This document shows, in pieces, positions 54,087-63,690 of a stretch of DNA of 64,000 nt. The notes below the pieces were generated by a model, which saw only the letters and a list, made by a program, of their open reading frames with translations, was not told the origin of the DNA and made no database searches. Every line of letters begins with the position of its first letter. Within the stretch, counting starts at the first letter, position 1. Location of the stretch: NCBI GenBank assembly GCA_035301985.1, contig DATGTE010000008.1, positions 77,039-141,038 of the forward strand. Direction: 5' to 3'. Source of the DNA: DASUXY01 sp035301985 (GTDB lineage Bacteria; Bacillota; Bacilli; Bacillales; Amphibacillaceae). The translations under genes and the position numbers were made by a program.

Positions 54087-54968
54087 ATGAATGTTTTCAA
54101 AAGAGTCATATTTTGTATATGCGGTGTGATGATTTTGTTTGTGCCAAAACAAATAAACGCCCATCAATTCATCATTACGGATAATGAGATTAGTGAAACC
54201 ATTGTGCGTGATCAGTTTTCACTGCTTGATGCAAGCTCATTATTTGTAGATCCGACAAAACTAAAGCACATTATGGATCGATTAGATGAACAAGTTTATG
54301 AAAAGCCGATGGATGCAACAATCAATAAACAGGGCAAGATTGTTCCAGAGAAACCGGGATACAAATTGGATCGGTCTGCATTTAAACAGAAATTTTATAC
54401 ATTGTTTTATAACGGAACAAAGAAGAAAATGACTGTCCCGAAAAGGAAAGTGTATCCAAGGGTCGATAGTGAGTTGCTCGCGGAGATTCGTTCCAAGGAA
54501 ATAGGCTATTATGTGACGCACTATAACGAAAACAATAAACAACGCTCTCATAATATCCAACTAGCAACATCATCCATTAACAACCACGTCATATTTCCGG
54601 GAGAAAAATTTTCCTTCAATAAAATTGTTGGTAAACGTACGAAGGAAAAAGGATATAAGCGCGCTCCAGTCATTGTAAAGGGAGAACTCACAGAAGATAT
54701 CGGTGGGGGGATTTGTCAAGTATCATCTACACTTTTTAATGCTGTGAATTTAGACGGTATACAAATGGTTGAGCGTTATTCACATAGTCGTCAGGTACCC
54801 TACGTTCCCCCAGGAAAAGATGCTACGGTCAGTTGGTGGGGGCCGGATTTTGTTTTTAAAAATGTGTACAATCATCCGATCTTAATTCGCGCTAAGGCAT
54901 CAAGAGGGAAAGTGCATGTACAGATTTTCTCCTCTGAAGCTGTAGAAAAACAAGACAAAAAGGAATAG
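54087..54968 (+). CDS. VanW-family secreted protein
   Basis: A 293-aa protein with a signal peptide (VFKRVIFCICGVMILFVPKQINA) and the VanW domain: FPGEKFSFNKIVGKRTKEKGY, EDIGGGICQVSSTLFNA, and V-P-Y-V-P-P-G-K-D-A-T-V with S-W-W-G-P-D. Family members bind or modify peptidoglycan; the exact role is unknown. The start is placed at ATG 54087 after GAGGAGG (GTG 54084 possible). The preceding about 30 nt abut the Rep fragment. Confidence 0.85.
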   Translation: MNVFKRVIFCICGVMILFVPKQINAHQFIITDNEISETIVRDQFSLLDASSLFVDPTKLKHIMDRLDEQVYEKPMDATINKQGKIVPEKPGYKLDRSAFKQKFYTLFYNGTKKKMTVPKRKVYPRVDSELLAEIRSKEIGYYVTHYNENNKQRSHNIQLATSSINNHVIFPGEKFSFNKIVGKRTKEKGYKRAPVIVKGELTEDIGGGICQVSSTLFNAVNLDGIQMVERYSHSRQVPYVPPGKDATVSWWGPDFVFKNVYNHPILIRAKASRGKVHVQIFSSEAVEKQDKKE

Positions 54969-55157
54969 AAACGATATGCAAATTTGATCCATGCGTAAAC
55001 GATATAAGGACTGAGAGAGGTCGTTTTTTGGAATTTAAATGCAATCTTTTTCGTTGAACAAAGCATATTTTCTGTTGACAGAAAATTAAGTGATTTGAAA
55101 TGATTGATACACAAAAGTAGTTTGAATGCTATAATAGTTGTGAATAGGGGGGATGAG

Positions 55158-56132
55158 ATGTATTGTAAAGAATGTGGGACAAAACTATACTCCGATGCGC
55201 TCTTTTGCCATGAATGTGGACAGCGAGTTTCGAGCAAATATGAGCCGATTCATGGAACAGAAGAGATTTCTAAACAGGAGTCCGCTTTGGCTATTACTGA
55301 TGATTTAAAAGCCAATACATTTGTAGAAGATATGTATACATTCGTTGGCACAAATCAATCCTATTACGAAACGAAATGGGGAGAAATGGAAGGTAGACGA
55401 CATCACATTTCTTGGAATTTTGCCGCTTTCTTTTTCACTATTTTTTGGCTTGGTTACCGTAAAATGTTTCGTGAAGTTTTCATTGTTTCATTGATATTAA
55501 TGGCTATAAATTTATCTATCTATTGGTCAAATACGCAATTTGATATCACTTTATATCCACAATCAACGAATATCGTAATCTCTGTGATCGTATCAATTGT
55601 AATGGGGTTATATGGAAATGCCATATACAAAAGACACGTTCAGCGAAAGGTTCAGGCGATTTATCGTAAGCAAAGTTCGGTCGACCTTCAACAAAACCTC
55701 TTTAAGAGAAAGGGGAGAGTTAATTTCCTTGGTGTATTGTTAGCTTCCCTTATCGTCATCGCTGTATATGTGATTCCATCTATATATATTCCTTTTGATC
55801 CAGCCGGAATTGAACAAATACGAAATGGAAGTTTTTATAACTACGATGATCATATCGTTGGAGAAACCTTCGATCAGTTCTTTGATTCGGGATCATGGGA
55901 ACAAGTGTCAAGTCATGAAGATTATCATATTATCGCTTTCTACGGTGAAAAAGCAGTCGATGGATATACGCATGATATTGAAATTGAATTTATTCTTAAA
56001 CCCACCACACAAAATTTTGATATTAAAGCTGTTTTTGTCGACGACAATGAATTAACAACATATGAAATCTTTGACTTTCTCGATTATATACATGGAGAAA
56101 ATCCAGATTGGCACGATGGAGAAACATGGTGA
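55158..56132 (+). CDS. Zinc-ribbon membrane protein (DUF2628-like)
   Basis: A 324-aa protein: zinc ribbon C-K-E-C-G / C-H-E-C-G at residues 3-22, a linker, then a DUF2628-type region (HHISWNFAAFFFTIFWLGYRKMF) and three to four helices, followed by a soluble C-terminal domain (about 210-324) rich in Asp/Tyr. ATG 55158 is preceded by GGGGGGATG. Functions of such proteins are unknown. Confidence 0.72.
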   Translation: MYCKECGTKLYSDALFCHECGQRVSSKYEPIHGTEEISKQESALAITDDLKANTFVEDMYTFVGTNQSYYETKWGEMEGRRHHISWNFAAFFFTIFWLGYRKMFREVFIVSLILMAINLSIYWSNTQFDITLYPQSTNIVISVIVSIVMGLYGNAIYKRHVQRKVQAIYRKQSSVDLQQNLFKRKGRVNFLGVLLASLIVIAVYVIPSIYIPFDPAGIEQIRNGSFYNYDDHIVGETFDQFFDSGSWEQVSSHEDYHIIAFYGEKAVDGYTHDIEIEFILKPTTQNFDIKAVFVDDNELTTYEIFDFLDYIHGENPDWHDGETW

Positions 56133-56283
56133 ATCGGTTATGTGGATGCAAAGGGTCTTGATATAGGTGGATAATCCATGATCATGAAGTAGTCGAGTGT
56201 CCGCGGACTTTATGTTTGGAATGAATTGCTGAACAATAGATATATAAATGAATCTCTTTACACGGGTCTATGCTGTAAGTCGA

Positions 56284-56312
56284 TTGTAAATCGATCGTTC
56301 TTATGGTAAAAT
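56284..56312 (+). promoter_or_regulatory. Promoter of thiT
   Basis: TTGTAA (56284-56289), 17 nt, TAAAAT (56307-56312). The TPP aptamer starts 28 nt downstream. Confidence 0.65.
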
Positions 56313-56339
56313 ACTTGTAGCAAAATTGACAACGTGAGT

Positions 56340-56423
56340 CTACAAGGGGAGCCATTGGCTGAGAGTGAACGATATAGTTCTAACCCTTTGAACCTGTTAG
56401 TTAATACTAACGTAGGGATGTAG
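56340..56423 (+). promoter_or_regulatory. TPP riboswitch
   Basis: THI-box aptamer: CTACAAGGGGAGCC, GGCTGAGAG, CCCTTTGAACCTGTTAG, then AATACTAACGTAGGGA-TGTAG closing P1. It precedes thiT and is followed by a terminator hairpin. Confidence 0.95.
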
Positions 56424-56440
56424 CTTTTTTGATGGCATTG

Positions 56441-56501
56441 TAAAGCAATGTGAGTGGTTTAGTTTCCCATCAGGAAGCTTTTCCCTTCACATTGCTTTTT
56501 T
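56441..56501 (+). terminator. TPP-riboswitch terminator
   Basis: AAGCAATGTGA (56443-56453) pairs with TCACATTGCTT (56487-56497), then TTTT. It is the expression platform before thiT. Confidence 0.85.
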
Positions 56502-56536
56502 GTGTGATGATTGAGTGAGGGGGGGAGTGGTCGTTT

Positions 56537-57118
56537 ATGAGTTCTCGATCGAAACGCACTTTGTTTTTAATTGAAGTAGCTATTTTTACGGCTTTGGCAC
56601 TTGTTTTGGATATGATTCCATTTTTAAAGTTTAAGATTTGGGCGCAAGGTGGCTCGATTTCATTTGCGATGATTCCAGTATTTATCGTAGCGTTCCGTTG
56701 GGGATTAAAAGGAGGCTTATTGACCGGCTTTCTTTATGGAGTCTTACAAATCCCTTTAGGGGGAGCGTATATTTTAACTCCTTTACAAGCGTTTATTGAA
56801 TATGGATTAGCCTTTACAGCTCTAGGTTTAGCGGGAGTTTTTTCAGAGAAAATTCAACGTGCTGTAAAAGAGGAAAAAACGACGACCTATTTTACGTATA
56901 TCATGAGTGGGGTATTGTTAGGATCTGGCTTACGTTTATTAGGTCATGTCATTGCCGGGACTGTTTTCTTTAGTGAGTTTGCTCCTGAGGGACAACCAGC
57001 TTGGTTATATTCACTTATTTATAATAGTTCTTATATGGTGCCATCATTTATTTTATGTACAATCGTCATTTTTTTCCTATTCCATAAGCAACCGAAAACA
57101 TTATTAAGTAATCCGTAA
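56537..57118 (+). CDS. thiT: Thiamine ECF transporter S-component ThiT
   Basis: A 193-aa membrane protein with six helices and the ThiT core: PFLKFKIWAQGGSISFAMIP, FRWGLKGGLLTGFLYGVLQ, and Y-I-L-T-P-L-Q-A-F-I-E-Y. It binds thiamine and works with a shared EcfAA'T module encoded elsewhere. The TPP riboswitch 115 nt upstream confirms regulation by thiamine. RBS GGGGGAG is 10 nt upstream of the ATG. Confidence 0.95.
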   Translation: MSSRSKRTLFLIEVAIFTALALVLDMIPFLKFKIWAQGGSISFAMIPVFIVAFRWGLKGGLLTGFLYGVLQIPLGGAYILTPLQAFIEYGLAFTALGLAGVFSEKIQRAVKEEKTTTYFTYIMSGVLLGSGLRLLGHVIAGTVFFSEFAPEGQPAWLYSLIYNSSYMVPSFILCTIVIFFLFHKQPKTLLSNP

Positions 57119-57138
57119 TAATCGTAGTCGCTCACATA

Positions 57139-57175
57139 AAATAACCTGTTCGTAAGCAACGGGTTATTTTTTTGT
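57139..57175 (+). terminator. Terminator after thiT
   Basis: AAATAACC (57139-57146) pairs with GGTTATTT (57162-57169), then TTTTTG. Confidence 0.8.
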
Positions 57176-57351
57176 GTATAGCTATACAACATCGATCTCT
57201 ATACGTAGGGGAAGTAGCAAATCCAGTTGAATTATGAAAATGGTCTGACATGATCACAAATGAAGTAAACCACATCGTTTGCTTTTTTGTTTTTCAATTG
57301 GGAAAATAAACATTATAGTTTTGGAATCGAAGCGAAGAAAGGGGGAATAGG

Positions 57352-58323
57352 ATGATCAAGTTTTCCAATGTATCGAAGTCTTACTCAACACATATAAAAG
57401 CAGTCGATTCACTCTATTTACATATTCCAAAAGGCGAATTTTTTGTGCTTATTGGCCCGAGTGGATGTGGAAAAACGACGACATTAAAAATGATCAATCG
57501 CTTAATCGATGCTTCGAGCGGAGAAATTGTTATCGATGGTCAACCTATTGGAGACTACGATATTCACGAATTGCGTTGGGAGATTGGCTATGTACTGCAA
57601 CGAATCGCCCTGTTTCCGCACATGACAATTGCCGAAAATATTGCGACCGTTCCTGAATTAAAAAGATGGAGTAAAGAAAAAACGTATCGCCGTGTGAATG
57701 AATTGCTAGACATGATTGGTCTAGACCCAGCAACATATCGCAACCGAATGCCTGATGAATTATCGGGTGGACAACAACAGCGGATTGGGGTTGTGCGTGC
57801 CTTGGCTGCAGATCCAAGTATTGTTTTAATGGATGAGCCATTCGGCGCACTTGATCCAATGAGCCGTAAAAAATTACAAAATGATATTGTCCATTTACAG
57901 CGAGCCATCAAAAAAACAATTGTTTTTGTTACGCATGATATGGATGAAGCATTGAAGCTTGGAGACAGAGTAGGCATTATGCGCGGGGGGAAAATGGTTC
58001 AAATTGGAACGCCAGAGGAGATTATCCAACATCCTGCCGATCCATTTGTCCAAAAATTTATCGGATCGGATAAAGCAAATGGTCGCATGTTTATCGATCT
58101 GGAAAAATTAGTGGATCCGATACGAGGGGAAACGATTGTTGTTCCAGCTGATGAAAAGACCGTTTCAGTGACACCATCCTTACAGGAGATATTGAGTCGA
58201 CTTGCACAATATGATCAATTGACTGTTGAAAGGGATGGGAAGATTATCGGGAAAATCAATAGGCGAGTTGTTCTTCAATATTTAGCGGATCATTTATATG
58301 AAAGAGGCGCTCAAGATGGCTAG
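57352..58323 (+). CDS. OpuCA/EgtV-type ABC transporter ATPase
   Basis: A 323-aa ATPase with Walker A GPSGCGKTT, LQRIALFPHMT, signature LSGGQQQR, Walker B VLMDEPFGALD and H-loop THDMDEA. The C-terminal about 60 residues hold one CBS-like segment rather than the two found in OpuCA (about 380 aa). The RBS AAGGGGGA precedes the ATG. It overlaps the fused permease-binding protein by 8 nt. Order ATPase then fused permease matches egtV-egtU. Confidence 0.87.
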   Translation: MIKFSNVSKSYSTHIKAVDSLYLHIPKGEFFVLIGPSGCGKTTTLKMINRLIDASSGEIVIDGQPIGDYDIHELRWEIGYVLQRIALFPHMTIAENIATVPELKRWSKEKTYRRVNELLDMIGLDPATYRNRMPDELSGGQQQRIGVVRALAADPSIVLMDEPFGALDPMSRKKLQNDIVHLQRAIKKTIVFVTHDMDEALKLGDRVGIMRGGKMVQIGTPEEIIQHPADPFVQKFIGSDKANGRMFIDLEKLVDPIRGETIVVPADEKTVSVTPSLQEILSRLAQYDQLTVERDGKIIGKINRRVVLQYLADHLYERGAQDG

Positions 58324-59827
58324 TTTATGGCAAGCTTTTGTAAACCGACAAGATCAATTAATCAATTCTTTAATCGAGCATATTCAACTTTCATTTATTG
58401 CGCTCATCCTTGCTACTTTAATCGCTATCCCCCTCGGTATTTGGTTAACGCGCAAGGAGAAGATTGCGGAGGGTGTTATTGGAGCGACGGCTGTATTACA
58501 GACAATTCCATCATTAGCTTTGCTCGGACTCCTTATTCCTTTATTAGGAATTGGAAAAACGCCAGCGACGATTGCACTTGTAGCATACGCTCTTCTGCCG
58601 ATTTTACGGAATACATATACAGGACTTAAAGAAGTTGATCCATCCTTAACGGAAGCGGCACGAGCGATGGGGATGAAACCTCGACAACTTCTTTTCAAAA
58701 TTGAATTTCCTTTAGCCATGCCGATCATTATGGCTGGAATTCGTACCGCTATGGTATTGATCGTTGGGACAGCTACTTTAGCAGCTCTAATTGGAGCTGG
58801 TGGTCTAGGGGATATTATCCTTCTCGGTATTGACCGCAATAATTCAGCACTCATTTTGTTGGGAGCGATTCCAGCGGCTTTGTTAGCGATTTTATTTGAT
58901 GTGCTATTAAGAAAATTCGAGCGCATGTCGTTTAAAAAATCAATGGCAACGCTCGGGGCTATTTTCGTTGTCACTCTTTTGATGATCGTTGTCCCATTCG
59001 TAACAGATGGAAAGAAAGACAAACTGATTATTGCGGGTAAACTCGGAGCAGAACCGGAAATATTAATCAATATGTATAAAATTCTCATTGAAGAGAATAG
59101 TGAGCTTACGGTAGAACTCGAACCGGGGCTCGGCAAAACCTCCTTTCTATTTAATGCCTTAAGAGAAGGGAGTATTGATATTTATCCCGAATTTACCGGT
59201 ACAGCTATTTCTGAATTCCTAAAAGAGACCGCTGTGAATACGGACCGTGAAGAAGTGTACCATCAGGCGAAAACGGGTTTGGAAGAATTTGATCTCATTT
59301 TGTTAGACCCGATGGATTTTAACAATACGTATGCACTTGCAGTTACAGAAGATGTCGCTAATCAATATGATTTGTCTACGATTACCGATTTAAAAGAAGT
59401 TGCTGAAAACATTCACGTAGGGTTTACTTTGGAATTTGCTGATCGTGAAGATGGGTATATTGGACTGCAACAACAATATGGCCTTACTTTTCCGCATTTG
59501 ACGACGATGGAACCAAAACTTCGTTACCAAGCGATTGAAGCGAATGATATTCATTTAATTGATGCCTACTCAACAGACAGTGAAATTGAAGAATACGATT
59601 TAGTTGTTTTAGAGGATGATCAAAAGCTATTTCCACCTTATCAAGGAGCTCCATTGCTACGAAGAGAGACGGTTGAACGATATCCAGAGGTCGTCGAAGC
59701 GTTACAACAGTTAGCTGGAAAAATTACTGATGATGAAATGAGAGAAATGAATTATCGAGTCAATGTTGAGGGAATTCCTCCTAATCAAATAGCTGAGGAA
59801 TATTTACAAAAAGTTGGACTTTATTAG
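58316..59827 (+). CDS. Fused ABC permease - substrate-binding protein (EgtU/OpuCB-CC type)
   Basis: A 503-aa protein: permease half (residues about 1-215, with the EAA-type loop TEAARAMGMKPRQLLFKIEF), then an extracytoplasmic OpuAC/BilE-like binding domain (about 230-503, starting at IIAGKLGAEPEILINMYK and containing GTAISEFL, DLKEVAENIHVGF). This fusion is shared with pneumococcal EgtU (ergothioneine) and OpuB/C-like osmolyte importers. ATG 58316 follows GAGGCG. The ligand is not deducible by eye: ergothioneine, choline/betaine or bile acids are the candidates. Confidence 0.87.
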   Translation: MASLWQAFVNRQDQLINSLIEHIQLSFIALILATLIAIPLGIWLTRKEKIAEGVIGATAVLQTIPSLALLGLLIPLLGIGKTPATIALVAYALLPILRNTYTGLKEVDPSLTEAARAMGMKPRQLLFKIEFPLAMPIIMAGIRTAMVLIVGTATLAALIGAGGLGDIILLGIDRNNSALILLGAIPAALLAILFDVLLRKFERMSFKKSMATLGAIFVVTLLMIVVPFVTDGKKDKLIIAGKLGAEPEILINMYKILIEENSELTVELEPGLGKTSFLFNALREGSIDIYPEFTGTAISEFLKETAVNTDREEVYHQAKTGLEEFDLILLDPMDFNNTYALAVTEDVANQYDLSTITDLKEVAENIHVGFTLEFADREDGYIGLQQQYGLTFPHLTTMEPKLRYQAIEANDIHLIDAYSTDSEIEEYDLVVLEDDQKLFPPYQGAPLLRRETVERYPEVVEALQQLAGKITDDEMREMNYRVNVEGIPPNQIAEEYLQKVGLY

Positions 59828-59866
59828 ACGTGCGTGCAATTGTGAACCTAAATTGATGTCAAACTT

Positions 59867-59910
59867 AAAACCTCCACCACTGAATGATTCTATTCGGTGG
59901 TGGAGGTTTT
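59867..59910 (+). terminator. Terminator of the EgtUV-like operon
   Basis: A long stem: AAAACCTCCACCACTGAAT (59867-59885) with 59892-59910, then CTTTT; one of the most stable hairpins in the window. Confidence 0.9.
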
Positions 59911-59919
59911 CTTTTAAAA

Positions 59920-59993
59920 TCGGGATGACAGGACTTGAACCTGCGACCCCTAGCACCCCATGCTAGTGCTCTACCAACCTGAGCTACATCCCG
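59920..59993 (-). tRNA. tRNA-Pro (anticodon GGG)
   Basis: Minus strand: acceptor CGGGATG, D-arm GCTCAGGTTGGTAGAGC, anticodon stem CTAGC/GCTAG around ATGGGGT (anticodon GGG), T-arm with GGTTCAAGTCC, acceptor CATCCCG and discriminator A. It is 74 nt, and CCA is not encoded. Confidence 0.93.
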
Positions 59994-60059
59994 TTAATCA
60001 AGGTACTCTATATTATAGAAAAAAATCGGGGTAAAAACAATCGAAAGGCTCCCCCCATT

Positions 60060-60410
60060 ACCTTTCTTAACCGCAAAATGATAGCCACCCATACCAGTAT
60101 AACTACCAACTGGTGCTCTTCCTGTGCGACTGCCCGTCGCGCAAAAAAGACCCCAGGGTGCCCCGGCGTATCTTATAAACTGTTAAATTTCGTTCAATTG
60201 CCAATCGTTTTTCCTCATGTACAACACCATCAACCGTCACTTTGCTTTCCACACGTTTTACATCAGCTTCCAAGTTCCAACAAGTGTAAATGCATCTTTT
60301 CCTGAAAAATCTTCTTCATCATAAAAACTTTTATCATCAGGTAAGGAGAGTAGGTAGCCTGACGGGACAATTAGCTTCGGACCGCGAATTGTCACCAATA
60401 ATCTGACGGA
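60060..60410 (-). pseudogene. Frameshifted remnant of an unidentified gene
   Basis: On the minus strand from 60410: GPKLIVPSGYLLSLPDDKSF-YDEEDF ... FTLVGTW, then a frame change to A-D-V-K-R-V-E-S-K-V-T-V-D-G ... LAIERNLTVYKIRR, then a third frame with R-A-P-V-G-S-Y-T-G-M-G-G-Y-H. At least two frame shifts, so not functional. The family is not recognised. It lies in the 59994-60459 gap, which otherwise holds nothing I can support. Confidence 0.45.
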
Positions 60411-60459
60411 AAAGGTTCAAGACATGACACGCACCCAAAAATTATTTTCTTAGTATTTT

Positions 60460-62154
60460 TTAAACCCCATCATCATTTACAATGGTATCAAAGTGATTTA
60501 GAATCAATGGGCTGTCCTGAAACTCATTTTCTTTCCATAGATTATGAAGAAATACTTCTGAAATAGCCTGCTGTCTCTTATTGCTTTTAGCAAAGGCTTC
60601 GATCGCCGTGACACTCTCTAATATATTTGTTATTTGTTTAGCTATCTTTTTGCCATAATAGGTTTGTATATCCTCAGACAATGTTTTGACAGCTTCTATT
60701 CTCTCAATTAAAGCGCTTATTTTAAATTCCACAAATTCCACCCATGATGTTACTTTTTCGGAATTTCCTTTTTCCTTTCTCGCTTCAACCCTAGACAATC
60801 GACTTCTCATTTCCTCTGCAAAAAGCTGTTCGACATTATATTTTTTAATCAGCCTTAAAACTTCCAGGGCGAGTATGTTTTCTGTTCCTTCCCAGACGGT
60901 TAATACTTGTGCGTCCCGTAATAATCGCGGTGTAACAAAATCCTCAATATAGCCATTCCCGCCAAGCATTTCAATTGCTTCATGTGAAAATTCAATGGCT
61001 TGTTTAGCTGTTTCCACTTTTAATGCTGCAACATAAAGCCGGAATAAAATGCGTTCTTTATCGGATGCTTCTGCCTTTGAATCGACACCCATGACCTTAT
61101 CCATTAACGTTATCATGTCAAATACGGCATTCATTTCAACTTCCTGTTTGACAGCGAGAACGCTTAATGTTTCCTGAACCATTGGATAATTAATTAATTG
61201 ATTACCAAATGCTTCCCGGTCTTTTGCATAATTCCTTGCCTCTAAATAAGCACGGCGCATAATCCCCAGCGATGAGACAGCATTGGAAACACGTGACAGG
61301 TTTAAAGCTTCTATCATATAATAAAAACCTTGATTTTCTTCTCCGACTAAATAGCCTTTCGCTCCTGTAAATTCGATTTCTGCTGAAGGGACCGCCCGCA
61401 CACCTAATTTATCCTTTAACCTCCGGATTCGAAGCAGGTTTTCTGCCCTGTTTTCTTCCCACGGAACAAGGAATAAACTCAAACCTTTTGTTCCTTCTGG
61501 CGCACCGTCCAAACGTGCCAGCACCATGGCAACACCACAGGCACCTGCATTACTGGCAAAATATTTTTCACCATAAATTCGGTAGTATTCTCCTTCATTT
61601 ACGGCCTGTACTTCATTAGCGCCAACATCAGAGCCTCCTTGACGTTCGGTTAAAAAGGTCGCACCTTCATACAGCTCGACATCACCTGTTGCGAGAACAT
61701 GCGGCAAAAATTTTTCTTTTAACGATTCAGAAGCATAATGATCAATTAAGTAGGCTGTAGCCATGGTAAGTGCAACCGGACAATCAAAACCAGGCTCCGC
61801 ATGCGATAATAAATAATTTTGTGCATAAGAATAAACATAATTTCCCTTATGTCCAAGTTCTGGAATATCCTTATGAACATAACCTACAATTCCTGTATTA
61901 TAGGTTTCTTGAACCGTTTTTTGGTAACCTTCATTAAGCCATACCTGAGATACCTCATTACCCATCTTGTCATAGCGAATCAGTTGAGGCTGACCTTCCC
62001 GATCTGTGTGAATGGCTCTTTTGTCAATCTCGCCAGCACATAATGAACCAAACTGACTCAGTTCCTTATCTGCCCACATGAAAAAATCCGGAGACAAGCG
62101 TTCTTTGATGATTCCTTTCAGATTAGGGTCTTCCTTGTAAAAGTTATGCATCAT
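60460..62154 (-). CDS. Acyl-CoA dehydrogenase (AidB/AcdA-like, 564 aa)
   Basis: A long acyl-CoA dehydrogenase family protein: LTERQGGSDVGANE (FAD-binding block), W-E-G-T-E-N-I-L near residue 430 in LTVWEGTENILALEVL (AidB-type catalytic-loop region), and an extra C-terminal helical domain (about 450-564). The length fits the AidB/ACAD11-type rather than short-chain ACADs (about 380 aa). The start has GGGAGGAAGAG before two tandem ATGs (62154, 62151). It is the third gene after a MerR regulator and an acyl-CoA ligase, pointing to fatty or branched-chain acid degradation. Confidence 0.85.
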   Translation of the reverse strand: MMHNFYKEDPNLKGIIKERLSPDFFMWADKELSQFGSLCAGEIDKRAIHTDREGQPQLIRYDKMGNEVSQVWLNEGYQKTVQETYNTGIVGYVHKDIPELGHKGNYVYSYAQNYLLSHAEPGFDCPVALTMATAYLIDHYASESLKEKFLPHVLATGDVELYEGATFLTERQGGSDVGANEVQAVNEGEYYRIYGEKYFASNAGACGVAMVLARLDGAPEGTKGLSLFLVPWEENRAENLLRIRRLKDKLGVRAVPSAEIEFTGAKGYLVGEENQGFYYMIEALNLSRVSNAVSSLGIMRRAYLEARNYAKDREAFGNQLINYPMVQETLSVLAVKQEVEMNAVFDMITLMDKVMGVDSKAEASDKERILFRLYVAALKVETAKQAIEFSHEAIEMLGGNGYIEDFVTPRLLRDAQVLTVWEGTENILALEVLRLIKKYNVEQLFAEEMRSRLSRVEARKEKGNSEKVTSWVEFVEFKISALIERIEAVKTLSEDIQTYYGKKIAKQITNILESVTAIEAFAKSNKRQQAISEVFLHNLWKENEFQDSPLILNHFDTIVNDDGV

Positions 62155-62178
62155 CTCTTCCTCCCTCTATTACCATCT

Positions 62179-63690
62179 TTAAGACTTATTCTCACGCAAT
62201 TGGTTTTTTAACAATTTCCCTGTCGCATTTCTTGGCAGCGTTTCCAATTCCTCGTACAACTTAGGCACTTTATAATGTGCTATTTTTCCTTCCAGAAAAT
62301 CACGGCACATGGCCTCGACGTCATTTACGTTTTCTTCAAGAACGACAAATGCCTTGACAGTTTCTCCCCAATCAGGATTCGGCACTCCGACGACAGCGAC
62401 TTCGGCAATTTTAGGGTGGGCACTCAGAACGTTTTCGATTTCTTTCGGATAAATATTGACACCACCGGATATGATCATATCTTTCTTCCGGTCTATCAGC
62501 CAATAATAGCCGTCTTCATCCCGCTTTGCCATATCTCCTGTATAAAACCAATTATCATTGAGCACCGCTTTTGTTTTTTCTTCTTCTTTATAGTATCCCT
62601 TCATATTGCCTTCACCGCGTAAAATGATTTCACCGATTTCACCTGTTTTGACTTCTGAACCAGATTCATCCACTACTCTGATTTCACATTGTAGTGCACT
62701 GCGATTTCCGATGCTCCCGGCTTTCGTATCTTGTGCATCAAACTCTAGTAATGTGCCATTCGGGCCAGCTTCTGTTGGTCCATAGACACACATTAACCGG
62801 TCGGTGGAAAATGCATCTTTCACAAAACGTACATCATGCTGTGATAATGGTGCTCCGCCATAAACCCAATATTCCATTGATGTTAAATCGTATTGATTAA
62901 TATCGGGATGTTTTGCTGTTGTAAGATAGGCTACAGGTGCACCGAAAAAATGCGTTATTTTTTCTTTATCTACTTTTTTAAGCAGCAATTCCGGAGAAAA
63001 CGTTGGTGCAAGTACATGGGTGGCGCCTACATAAGTGCCTGCAATGAGAAATAAATGTAAAGGTGCTGAATGACTTAATGGCATCATATGGAGAATCCTG
63101 CTTTTCGGCTTCATCGTCATTTCAATACAGATCATGGTCGCTACAGTAAGAATATTTCTATTCGTGAAAAGAACACCTTTCGGATTGCCAGTCGTACCAG
63201 ATGTATATAATATGGAAGCTTCATCCTCTTCTGTTAAATCACATGGGATTTCTTCAGGAGAGCCCGCCGCAAGTAAGGCTTCAAAGGAATACCAATCCCC
63301 CAATTCTTTTCCTGTTTTGATATAAAGGAGATTCGCTTCCTGAGGTAAATCTTTCACCTGTTCAAATACTGCTTCATGGGTAACAAACACTTTTGCATCA
63401 CTTTGTTTCAATATATACATAATTTCCTGGTGTACGAGTTTTGCGTTAATTGGGACTATAATTGCACCTAATCGGTGAACAGCAAAATACGTATATAAAA
63501 ATTCCTTTGTGTTAGGCATATGCAGGATGACCTTATCTCCTTTTGTAACACCAAGTTTCCGAAAACTGTCTGCCAGTTGATTGACAAGGCTATTCCACTT
63601 TGCATAAGTAATGCGATCGGATTCTGTTACAATACCTTCGTGGTTTGGGTTTTTACTTGCCTGATGAGCAAGCAGCTTGGATATATTCAC
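62179..63690 (-). CDS. AMP-dependent acyl-CoA ligase (FadD-like)
   Basis: A 503-aa ANL enzyme with P-loop YTSGTTGNPKG, YGPTEAGPNG, Y-T-G-D-M-A, DRKKDMIISGGVNIYPKEIE and C-terminal PRNATGKLLKNQL (catalytic Lys). Medium/long-chain or aromatic acids are typical substrates; the chain length cannot be assigned. The GTG start (63690) overlaps the TGA of the MerR gene (GTGA), so the two are translationally coupled. 24 nt separate it from the dehydrogenase gene. Confidence 0.88.
   Translation of the reverse strand: MNISKLLAHQASKNPNHEGIVTESDRITYAKWNSLVNQLADSFRKLGVTKGDKVILHMPNTKEFLYTYFAVHRLGAIIVPINAKLVHQEIMYILKQSDAKVFVTHEAVFEQVKDLPQEANLLYIKTGKELGDWYSFEALLAAGSPEEIPCDLTEEDEASILYTSGTTGNPKGVLFTNRNILTVATMICIEMTMKPKSRILHMMPLSHSAPLHLFLIAGTYVGATHVLAPTFSPELLLKKVDKEKITHFFGAPVAYLTTAKHPDINQYDLTSMEYWVYGGAPLSQHDVRFVKDAFSTDRLMCVYGPTEAGPNGTLLEFDAQDTKAGSIGNRSALQCEIRVVDESGSEVKTGEIGEIILRGEGNMKGYYKEEEKTKAVLNDNWFYTGDMAKRDEDGYYWLIDRKKDMIISGGVNIYPKEIENVLSAHPKIAEVAVVGVPNPDWGETVKAFVVLEENVNDVEAMCRDFLEGKIAHYKVPKLYEELETLPRNATGKLLKNQLRENKS

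Noticed and set aside
60078..60305. Plus-strand 75-codon frame after tRNA-Pro
   Set aside because: It is antisense to a better-supported decayed minus-strand gene and has no RBS.
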